A DNA stretch of 5,887 nucleotides, from the NCBI GenBank assembly GCA_000434115.1, contig FR894061.1, positions 16,588 through 22,474 on the forward strand, written 5' to 3'. Shown one piece after another: positions 1 through 5,328 of the stretch. This stretch comes from Roseburia sp. CAG:309. Its GTDB lineage: Bacteria > Bacillota > Clostridia > Lachnospirales > Lachnospiraceae. The notes under the pieces were generated by a model. That model had not been told where the DNA came from and made no database searches. It saw only the letters and a list, made by a program, of their open reading frames with translations. The position numbers were made by a program, and so were the translations under genes. Numbering within the stretch: position 1 is the first letter of the stretch; each line of letters opens with the position of its first letter.

Positions 1-360
1 CTGCAAAGGAATGTGTGTCCCTGCAACAAAGTTTACATTCTTGATAAAGAAATCGGTGTATTTGTAGTAACCAAGCAAACCGACGTTTGCAAGAATACCT
101 GCGGCAAATAAGAGACCGCGTTCGATACGGTGTTCCATGCCTTGTAGTTTGCTGAGTGCATTACCGACTAAATAGTTACCGACTACACTTCCCAGAAAGA
201 AAGGGAAGAAGTCCGGACTTCCCTGTGCATAGAAATAAAAGGAAGCCAGTACAAGCCAAATCTTTGCCAATGTCTGATACTTAAAGTGCTGCAACAGAAA
301 ATAGCCGCAAAAAGTAATTGGCAGAAAAATAAGTACAAATTGGTAAGTTGAAAAAATCAT
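1..360 (-). CDS. MBOAT family membrane O-acyltransferase (AlgI/PatB-like), N-terminal part
   Basis: These are the first 120 codons of a membrane-bound O-acyltransferase; the rest lies beyond the left edge. The protein opens MIFSTYQFVLIFLPITFCGY, which closely resembles the usual AlgI-type start (M-F-S/T-Y-x-F-x-x-x-F-L-P-I). Other family-like stretches follow: LASFYFYAQGSP at residues 38-49, GNYLVG at 61-66 and the LLGYYKYTDFF segment at 95-105. Hydrophobic segments at about 6-24, 31-46, 51-66 and 83-98 fit a polytopic membrane protein. Family members move acyl groups, often acetyl, onto extracellular polysaccharide or cell-wall polymers. The catalytic His lies in the missing part, so activity cannot be judged. 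The start is supported by AAGGAG (plus positions 367-372) six bases before the ATG. The gene begins 35 bp after the carboxyltransferase stop on the same strand, so co-transcription is plausible. Substrate is unknown; AlgI-like is preferred over DltB because of the N-terminal pattern. Confidence 0.85.
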   Translation of the reverse strand, partial: MIFSTYQFVLIFLPITFCGYFLLQHFKYQTLAKIWLVLASFYFYAQGSPDFFPFFLGSVVGNYLVGNALSKLQGMEHRIERGLLFAAGILANVGLLGYYKYTDFFIKNVNFVAGTHIPLQ

Positions 361-395
361 GATAAACTCCTTAAATCAACGTAATAGTGTATAGT

Positions 396-1907
396 TTACA
401 ATGGAATGTTGCCGTGTTTTTTGTGAACGCCATCGACGGAGCGTTTATCGGACAGCATAAGGATGTCACCATACAAGCGTTCTCTGGTAGCTTCCGGCTT
501 GATGATCTCATCTACATATCCGTGCATGGATGCAATTCCAGGATTCATGAACTTCTCATTGTATTCATCAATTTTTTCCTGGCGGAATGCCGCTTTTTCA
601 GCCGGATTCATTCCCTTCATCTGTTTGCCGTATAAGATATCAGCAGCACCTTCTGCACCCATTACTGCGATTTCGGCAGTTGGCCATGCATAGACAAAGT
701 CGGAACGAAGGTGTTTGCTGCTCATGGCAATATAAGCTCCTCCATATGCTTTACGCAGGATCACATTGATCTTGATCGTTGTTGCCTCCGAATACGCGTA
801 GAGCAGTTTTGCCCCGTGACGGATGATTCCTTTGTATTCCTGATCTTTTCCCGGAAGAAATCCCGGAACATCCGTTAAGGTAATGATTGGAATATTATAA
901 GCGTCGCAATACCGGATAAAGCGGGCTGCCTTATCACTGGAATCGCAGTCCAGAACACCTGCCATATAATTTGGCTGGTTGGATACGATACCTACGGCGA
1001 TTCCTTTCAAACGTCCAAATCCAACGACTACATTTCTGGCAAATTCTTCCTGTACTTCCACAAAAGAGTTCTCGTCGATGATACCGTTGATGACATCGTG
1101 GATATCATACGACTGATTGCTCTTTTCCGGAATGATGCCAGCCAGAGCTTCGTTGAACTGCATTCCTTTATTATAAGGAAGAAGAGGGGTGTGCGGTTTG
1201 GTATGAATGCAGCCGTCTTCGTAGCAGTGAGGGATCACATCTAAAAGTTTCCGTACTTTTTTAAAGCATTCTTTTTCGGAAGGGCTGTGGAAATGAGCCA
1301 CACCGCTTCGCTGTGCGTGAACATTTGCGCCTCCGAGAGCAGAAGCCGTAATATCTTCATTGGTTACGCTTTTGATAACTTTTGGTCCGGTTACAAACAT
1401 CTGGCTGATGTCGTCAATCACAAAGATAAAGTCTGTGATTCCCGGACTATATACCGCACCGCCGGCACAGTTTCCGGCAATAATCGAAATCTGAGGGATA
1501 TAACCGGAAGCCATCGTATTATAGTAGAAGATCTCGCCATAGCCGGCAAGGGCATTGACGCCTTCCTGAATACGTGCTCCGCCGGAATCGTTGATCCCGA
1601 TGACCGGACAGCGGTTTTCAATCGCCATTTTAATGGCATTTGCAATTTTAAATCCGTGCTGTTTTCCAAGAGTACCACCGATTACGGTAAAGTCCTCCGA
1701 ATAAATGACGACCTTTTTTCCACCAATGGTACCATAGCCGGTAATTACACCATCGTATGGGAATTGACCCTTTTTAATATTGAAGGCATCCTCAAGGTTC
1801 GTAATGTTAGAACCAATCTCACGGAAAGAGTCTTCATCAAGCAGAAGACAGATCCGCTCCAGTGCATGTAATTTACCGAGTTTGTGTTGCTTTTCCATGT
1901 TATACAT
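396..1907 (-). CDS. Biotin-dependent acyl-CoA carboxyltransferase subunit (PccB/MmdA family)
   Basis: This is a full-length carboxyltransferase of 503 aa, the usual size for propionyl-CoA carboxylase beta or methylmalonyl-CoA decarboxylase alpha. It moves CO2 between carboxybiotin and an acyl-CoA in the cytoplasm. Two crotonase-like halves are visible. The N half has GGARIQEG at residues 109-116 and GNCAGGAVYSP at 145-155. The C half has VPGFLPG at 347-353, AYGGAY at 387-392 and a segment around WPTAEIAVMGAEGA. The glycine pairs are the family's oxyanion-hole elements. The C-terminus KKHGNIPL is the conserved family ending, so the protein is intact. No biotin carrier or biotin carboxylase gene is in the window, so carboxylase versus Na+-pumping decarboxylase cannot be decided. 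The frame is open to an ATG at 1934, but that ATG has no ribosome site and would lie only about 18 bases from the predicted transcript start. The ATG at 1907 has GGAGAA eight bases upstream. Protein family is sure; substrate is not. Confidence 0.93.
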   Translation of the reverse strand: MYNMEKQHKLGKLHALERICLLLDEDSFREIGSNITNLEDAFNIKKGQFPYDGVITGYGTIGGKKVVIYSEDFTVIGGTLGKQHGFKIANAIKMAIENRCPVIGINDSGGARIQEGVNALAGYGEIFYYNTMASGYIPQISIIAGNCAGGAVYSPGITDFIFVIDDISQMFVTGPKVIKSVTNEDITASALGGANVHAQRSGVAHFHSPSEKECFKKVRKLLDVIPHCYEDGCIHTKPHTPLLPYNKGMQFNEALAGIIPEKSNQSYDIHDVINGIIDENSFVEVQEEFARNVVVGFGRLKGIAVGIVSNQPNYMAGVLDCDSSDKAARFIRYCDAYNIPIITLTDVPGFLPGKDQEYKGIIRHGAKLLYAYSEATTIKINVILRKAYGGAYIAMSSKHLRSDFVYAWPTAEIAVMGAEGAADILYGKQMKGMNPAEKAAFRQEKIDEYNEKFMNPGIASMHGYVDEIIKPEATRERLYGDILMLSDKRSVDGVHKKHGNIPL

Positions 1908-1913
1908 GTTCAT

Positions 1914-1919
1914 TTCTCC
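1914..1919 (-). promoter_or_regulatory. Ribosome binding site deciding the carboxyltransferase start
   Basis: On the minus strand this reads GGAGAA. It sits six bases before the ATG at 1907, or eight counted from GGAG, and directly against the ATG at 1913, which is too close for initiation. The upstream ATG at 1934 has only A/T-rich sequence before it. This favours initiation at 1907 and a protein beginning MYNMEKQHKLGKLHALERI. Confidence 0.65.
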
Positions 1920-1958
1920 ATTCTTTGCTTTCATAAGATGTATAAATTCACAAATATA

Positions 1959-1986
1959 ATAATACCATACGCGTCAAATATGTCAA
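1959..1986 (-). promoter_or_regulatory. Leftward sigma-A promoter for the carboxyltransferase (and perhaps MBOAT)
   Basis: On the minus strand a perfect -35 box TTGACA (1986-1981) is followed after 16 bases by TATTAT (1964-1959). The -10 is preceded by TGG, giving an extended -10 (TGnTATTAT). The predicted transcript start is near 1952, leaving a leader of about 45 bases to the ATG at 1907. A second TTGAC (TTGACG, 1977-1972) lies inside the spacer, nine bases after the first, and could be an alternative -35 or a protein-binding half-site. No operator was recognised. Confidence 0.72.
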
Positions 1987-2013
1987 TCTTTTGTTAATTA
2001 AAAAATAATGTAG

Positions 2014-2043
2014 TTGACTAAGTAGGATGAATAGTGATATAAT
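2014..2043 (+). promoter_or_regulatory. Rightward sigma-A promoter of the teichoic-acid-like export operon
   Basis: TTGACT (2014-2019) is separated by 18 bases from a perfect TATAAT (2038-2043), and the -10 is extended by TG at 2035-2036. The predicted transcript start is near 2050, giving a leader of roughly 47 bases before the ATG at 2097. The -35 overlaps a small inverted repeat TAGT-TG-ACTA (2011-2020, counted through the -35), which may be chance. Its strength suggests constitutive expression, as expected for housekeeping cell-wall genes. Confidence 0.78.
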
Positions 2044-2096
2044 CAAATGATTGAAAATATAAATGAACAACGTTAAAAGATTAAAAAAAGGATGGT

Positions 2097-2918
2097 ATGG
2101 ATACTATGTCGCAGGTTTTAAAAAACTTCAACAGATATCGATATTTACTGGGAGAACTGGCTAAGAAAAATATTAAATTGAAATACCGCAGATCATATCT
2201 GGGAATATTATGGACTTTGATCGAACCGCTTCTTACGATGATCGTATTGAGCGTTGTATTTGGAAATTTACTTGGAAGAACGGCACAGGACAAGGCATTT
2301 GCCGGCGTTCCGTTTCCGGTTTATGTACTGACCGGACGACTGTTGTATTCCTTTTTCTCTTCCTCGACGAATAGTGCGATGAAGTCGATCCGCGCAAACA
2401 GTGCGATGATCAAAAAAGTGTATGTTCCGAAATATATGTATCCCTTGTCGGGAATTTTATCCAACTTCGTGATCTTTTTGATCTCGTTGGTGGTACTGGT
2501 AGGCGTTATGCTGTTCTTTATGGCAACCGGTTCTTATCAGGCTCCGATGAATGCAAATATGTTTTTAACAGTGATTCCGCTTTTGAACCTTTTGATCCTG
2601 TCAATCGGTGTCGGGCTGATTTTAGCTACGCTTTGTGTATTCTTCCGTGATATTGAATATTTATGGAGCGTTATGCTGATGCTGATCATGTACTGCAGTG
2701 CGATTTTCTATTTTGCAAGCAGATTGAAAGGGGCAGGCGGTATGCTTATCAAGATCAATCCTTTGTACGGTATTATTGATAATTTCCGCCGGGCATTGTT
2801 TGGACAGCCTTTTGATATGGTACTTCTGGGATATACGTTTGGAGTAAGTATTGTAGCCTTTTTACTGGGAATGTTTATGTTTTATAAGAAACAGGATACC
2901 TTTATACTTAATATATAA
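2097..2918 (+). CDS. ABC-2 type polysaccharide/teichoic acid export permease (TagG/Wzm family)
   Basis: This 273-aa integral membrane protein is the channel half of an ABC exporter for lipid-linked polymers. The amphipathic N-terminus contains the family stretch LAKKNIKLKYRRSYLGILWT (residues 21-40), followed by about six membrane segments (near 36-57, 73-90, 116-143, 155-182, 187-207 and 241-262). Other family marks are FFRDIEYLW after the fourth segment, INPLYGIIDNFRRALFG near 220-236, and an ending KKQDTFILNI. Length matches TagG/Wzm permeases. Two in-frame ATGs, at 2097 and 2106, both follow AAGGATGG (2088-2095). Spacing from AAGGA is about four bases for the first and 13 for the second, so 2097 is kept, with some doubt. 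The ATPase gene starts 30 bp downstream. With tagD and a CDP-glycerol transferase next door, the cargo is probably a glycerol-phosphate-containing polymer. The name tagG is withheld because O-antigen or capsule permeases look alike. Confidence 0.92.
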   Translation: MDTMSQVLKNFNRYRYLLGELAKKNIKLKYRRSYLGILWTLIEPLLTMIVLSVVFGNLLGRTAQDKAFAGVPFPVYVLTGRLLYSFFSSSTNSAMKSIRANSAMIKKVYVPKYMYPLSGILSNFVIFLISLVVLVGVMLFFMATGSYQAPMNANMFLTVIPLLNLLILSIGVGLILATLCVFFRDIEYLWSVMLMLIMYCSAIFYFASRLKGAGGMLIKINPLYGIIDNFRRALFGQPFDMVLLGYTFGVSIVAFLLGMFMFYKKQDTFILNI

Positions 2919-2948
2919 TACGAATTTGTCGATGGAGGATGGAAGAAA

Positions 2949-3707
2949 ATGGCAAGTAAGAAGACCGCATTATCTGTGGAACATGTGAGCATGAAATTTA
3001 ATCTCAGTTCACAGAAAGTAGATAATATCAAAGAATATGTCATTAAAATGCTGAAAAAGGAATTGATGTATCAGGAGTTCTGGGCATTAAAAGATGTAAA
3101 TTTTGAAGTCAAACGCGGAGACCGTGTGGGGATCATGGGACTCAACGGAGCCGGAAAAAGTACACTGCTCAAAGTCATTGCCGGCGTGCTCAAACCGACG
3201 GAGGGAACGGTAAAATGCAACGGAAAGATCGTTCCGCTTCTGGAACTGGGTGCCGGATTTGATAAACAGTATACCGGAGCGGAGAATATTTATCTGTATG
3301 GAGCCGTTCTTGGTTACAGCAAAGAATTTATTGATAAAAAATATAAAGACATTGTAGAGTTTTCGGAACTCGGAAAATTTATCGATGTTCCGATCAAAAA
3401 CTATTCATCCGGTATGAAAGCAAGACTGGGATTCTCTATTGCTACAATAGTAGAACCGGAAATACTCATACTGGATGAGGTTCTTAGTGTAGGAGATAAA
3501 CGCTTCCGGAAAAAATGCGAAGCGAGAATACAGAGTATGTTTGATAAAGGAGTTACCGTTTTATTTGTATCTCACTCGACGGATCAGGTACTGCGGATGT
3601 GTAACAAAGGAATTTTACTGGAACATGGCCGTCTGATCGCGCAGGGAGAAGTGGAAGATATCGTGGATCTGTATGATGAGAAGCTGGGGATGGAACGGGA
3701 AGATTAA
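2949..3707 (+). CDS. ABC transporter ATP-binding protein for polysaccharide/teichoic acid export (TagH/Wzt-like)
   Basis: This 252-aa cytoplasmic ATPase powers the adjacent permease. It has Walker A GLNGAGKST (residues 64-72), signature YSSGMKARLGFS (152-163), Walker B ILILDE (172-177) with D-loop VLSVGD (178-183), and the switch His in SHS (H209). The Q-loop region reads LLELGAGFDKQYTGAENI, with Glu where many ABC ATPases have Gln; this is usual in polysaccharide-export ATPases. Residues 21-47, before the first core strand, carry the family's insertion ending EFWALKDV. The protein stops soon after the nucleotide-binding domain. It therefore lacks both the long C-terminal extension of B. subtilis TagH and the carbohydrate-binding domain of some Wzt proteins, so cargo selection probably lies with the permease. 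The ATG follows GGAGG (2934-2938) by ten bases. It is the second gene of the operon, and tagD follows after 29 bp. Confidence 0.94.
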   Translation: MASKKTALSVEHVSMKFNLSSQKVDNIKEYVIKMLKKELMYQEFWALKDVNFEVKRGDRVGIMGLNGAGKSTLLKVIAGVLKPTEGTVKCNGKIVPLLELGAGFDKQYTGAENIYLYGAVLGYSKEFIDKKYKDIVEFSELGKFIDVPIKNYSSGMKARLGFSIATIVEPEILILDEVLSVGDKRFRKKCEARIQSMFDKGVTVLFVSHSTDQVLRMCNKGILLEHGRLIAQGEVEDIVDLYDEKLGMERED

Positions 3708-3736
3708 TCTAGTTTTTAATTACGGAGGGTAAAAAG

Positions 3737-4138
3737 ATGAAAAAAGTAATTACTTACGGAACTTATGATTTACTGCATGTAGGACATATCAATCTGCTGC
3801 GGCGGGCAAAAGAACTTGGCGATTATCTGATCGTCGTATTGTCCAGCGATGAATTTAATGCGATCAAGGGGAAAAAAGCCTATCATTCCTACGAAGACCG
3901 CAAGATTATTCTGGAAGCGATCAAATATGTCGATGAAGTGCTTCCGGAGTACAACTGGGAACAGAAAATTGACGATGTGGTAAATAATAATGTAGATGTT
4001 TTTGTTATGGGAGATGACTGGGAAGGAAAATTTGACTTCCTGAAAGATTACTGTGAAGTGGTATACCTTCCACGAACAGAGGGAATATCCACATCAAAGA
4101 TCAAACAGGATCTTGGATTGGGGAAGAGTGAGGCATGA
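3737..4138 (+). CDS. tagD: Glycerol-3-phosphate cytidylyltransferase (TagD/TarD)
   Basis: This 133-aa enzyme makes CDP-glycerol from sn-glycerol 3-phosphate and CTP, the activated donor for glycerol-phosphate teichoic acids, in the cytoplasm. The nucleotidyltransferase motif HVGH is at residues 14-17, within YGTYDLLHVGH. The substrate-side stretch KKAYHSYEDRK spans 46-56, MGDDWEGKFDFLK 91-103, and the cytidylyltransferase motif RTEGISTS 113-120. From memory, these closely match B. subtilis TagD, which is of similar length (about 129 aa), so the substrate call is firmer than for a generic cytidylyltransferase. The ATG is preceded by GGAGG (3724-3728) with an eight-base spacer. The stop codon overlaps the start of the next gene, a CDP-glycerol-using transferase, so the product is used by its immediate neighbour. 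The C-terminal tail GLGKSEA is short and unlikely to be functional. Confidence 0.96.
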   Translation: MKKVITYGTYDLLHVGHINLLRRAKELGDYLIVVLSSDEFNAIKGKKAYHSYEDRKIILEAIKYVDEVLPEYNWEQKIDDVVNNNVDVFVMGDDWEGKFDFLKDYCEVVYLPRTEGISTSKIKQDLGLGKSEA

Positions 4139-5244
4139 TAAAGCAGGCAGGATATCTGTTATTTGCGCTGTTTTTCCATTTGTTCCGGTTATGTCCGGTA
4201 AAGGAAAAGAAAGTTTTTCTGGTGGCGACACATGATGCCGGACCGGACGGAAACATAGGGATTGTTTCCCAGAGGTTAAAAGAGGAAAAGCCGGAATATG
4301 AGCAGGTTTGGTTTACAAGAGACAATACGATCCGCAGACCGGTTGACTTTTTCATTAAAAAACCGTATCATCTTGCTACTTCCTCGTATGTGTTTTTGGA
4401 CAATGAGTTTTTGCCGATGGCATATCTTCATTTTCCCCAAAATGTAAAGGTGATTCAGCTTTGGCATGGGACGGGCACGATCAAACGATTTGGGCAGGAT
4501 GTCAACACAGGAACATTAAAAAAACTGGAATATCGTGCCAATCAGAGGATTACGCATCTGATCGTTAATTCCGATGCGGTAAAAACAGAGTATGCAAGTG
4601 CTTTTGCGGTGGATCCCGACCGCATTTATGTGATCGGCAATCCGCGCACCGACCGGATGCTTGACAAAAAATATCTGACCGGTAAAACAGAGCAGTTTTA
4701 CCGGGATTATCCGGAGATGAAGGGAAAACACTGCATCTTATATGCACCGACATTCCGGGATGCAGAAGTAGCAGATCCGAAACTGCATCTGGATCTGCAA
4801 AAGGTAGCAGACAGTCTGTCGGAAGAGGATGTGTTTTTTATCCGGCTTCATCCGCACATTGCTTCCCATTTGAAAGAGACACTTGCAGGATGGCAGGAAA
4901 AAGGGATATACAATGTTTCAGAGTATCCGGAGATTGCGACACTTCTTGCAGCAGCAGGGATATTGATCACGGATTATTCTTCCATCGTATTTGAGTACTG
5001 TCTGCTGGAACGGCCGATGCTGTTTTATGCGTATGATCTGAAAGAATTTGAGAAAACGGGAAGAAGTTTTTACCGGGATTACCGTTCCTTCGTACCCGGG
5101 CAGGTGGTTGAGACAGAGGAAGAGCTGCTGGATTGTCTGAAAGAACGAAACTATCCGAAAAAAGAATCCTTTGTCAGAGAAAATTTTCCACTTTTAGATG
5201 GAAATGCAACTTCTCGACTTTTTGCATTGATTTTTTCAGAATGA
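4135..5244 (+). CDS. CDP-glycerol glycerophosphotransferase family protein (TagB/TagF-like)
   Basis: This 369-aa protein transfers glycerol phosphate from CDP-glycerol to an acceptor at the cytoplasmic membrane face. A hydrophobic N-terminal stretch (residues 5-19, AGYLLFALFFHLFRL) could anchor it peripherally. Family motifs run in order: LWHGTGTIKRFG (109-120) with the conserved His111, GNPRTD (168-173), YAPTFRD (203-209), RLHPH (237-241) with the second conserved His, TDYSSIVFEY (279-288), RPMLFYAYD (293-301) and YRDY (313-316). Length is close to the TagB primase (about 381 aa in B. subtilis) and half that of the TagF polymerase. It could prime, polymerise, or decorate another glycan; sequence alone does not decide. 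Canonical WHGTPLK is replaced by WHGTGTIK. The ATG shares bases with the tagD stop (ATGA, 4135-4138) and has only a weak upstream site (GTGAGG), so translational coupling to tagD is likely. No tagA-type glycosyltransferase is nearby. Confidence 0.93.
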   Translation: MIKQAGYLLFALFFHLFRLCPVKEKKVFLVATHDAGPDGNIGIVSQRLKEEKPEYEQVWFTRDNTIRRPVDFFIKKPYHLATSSYVFLDNEFLPMAYLHFPQNVKVIQLWHGTGTIKRFGQDVNTGTLKKLEYRANQRITHLIVNSDAVKTEYASAFAVDPDRIYVIGNPRTDRMLDKKYLTGKTEQFYRDYPEMKGKHCILYAPTFRDAEVADPKLHLDLQKVADSLSEEDVFFIRLHPHIASHLKETLAGWQEKGIYNVSEYPEIATLLAAAGILITDYSSIVFEYCLLERPMLFYAYDLKEFEKTGRSFYRDYRSFVPGQVVETEEELLDCLKERNYPKKESFVRENFPLLDGNATSRLFALIFSE

Positions 5245-5255
5245 TAGTATATAAT
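5227..5255 (+). promoter_or_regulatory. Sigma-A promoter for the LCP gene, overlapping the end of the glycerophosphotransferase gene
   Basis: TTGATT (5227-5232) lies 17 bases before a perfect TATAAT (5250-5255). The -35 is inside the last codons of the upstream gene, which stops at 5244. The predicted transcript start is near 5262, giving a leader of about 67 bases to the GTG at 5329. Because I see no terminator in the gap, the LCP gene may be transcribed both from here and by read-through from the export operon. Confidence 0.7.
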
Positions 5256-5279
5256 AATTATGTTTTAGACAAAAAACAC

Positions 5280-5315
5280 AACTAGTAGTTAAATAAAAAC
5301 TAGTAGTTAGATAAA
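5280..5315 (+). repeat. Tandem 18-bp direct repeat in the LCP gene leader
   Basis: Two adjoining 18-bp units, 5280-5297 and 5298-5315, read AACTAGTAGTTARATAAA. They differ at one base only (A at 5292, G at 5310). Each begins with an 11-bp palindrome, AACTA-G-TAGTT (5280-5290 and 5298-5308), with perfect five-base arms. The pair lies between the predicted transcript start and the GGAGG at 5318, so it could be a repressor operator or a leader RNA element. Function is unknown; a recent slippage duplication is the simplest alternative. Confidence 0.85.
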
Positions 5316-5317
5316 AT

Positions 5318-5322
5318 GGAGG
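5318..5322 (+). promoter_or_regulatory. Ribosome binding site for the GTG-started LCP gene
   Basis: A perfect GGAGG is followed by a six-base spacer (TATATC) and GTG at 5329. The frame from this GTG gives an uninterrupted membrane-anchored protein to the window end. This ribosome site and the protein's typical basic-then-hydrophobic N-terminus fix the start despite the non-ATG codon. Confidence 0.85.
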
Positions 5323-5328
5323 TATATC

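Noticed and set aside
387..769. Three short plus-strand open frames
   Set aside because: They overlap each other and are antisense to the conserved C-terminus of the carboxyltransferase; they have no protein-like character of their own.
1287..1871. A 194-codon plus-strand open frame
   Set aside because: It lies wholly antisense to the well-conserved carboxyltransferase, has no ribosome site and resembles no family; it is a codon-bias shadow.
1991..2005. TTAATTAA followed by A residues, considered as a terminator or operator
   Set aside because: The eight-base palindrome has no loop and no G/C, so it cannot form a terminator hairpin, and such sites arise easily in A/T-rich spacers.
2044..2055. 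Small inverted repeat TCAA-N4-TTGA near the transcript start of the export operon, considered as an operator
   Set aside because: Four-base arms in A/T-rich sequence are expected by chance, and no second copy occurs at the other promoters.
2081..2293. A 70-codon minus-strand open frame reaching into the divergent promoter region
   Set aside because: It is antisense to the permease N-terminus and shows no promoter or ribosome site on that strand.
2097..5244. Capsule or O-antigen operon with variable glycosyltransferases
   Set aside because: No sugar glycosyltransferases, Wzx/Wzy or nucleotide-sugar genes are present, and tagD with the CDP-glycerol transferase points to glycerol-phosphate chemistry.
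5245..5280. Possible terminator between the glycerophosphotransferase and LCP genes
   Set aside because: The gap is A/T-rich with no G/C stem followed by a T run; the only symmetry is the short repeated palindrome further on.
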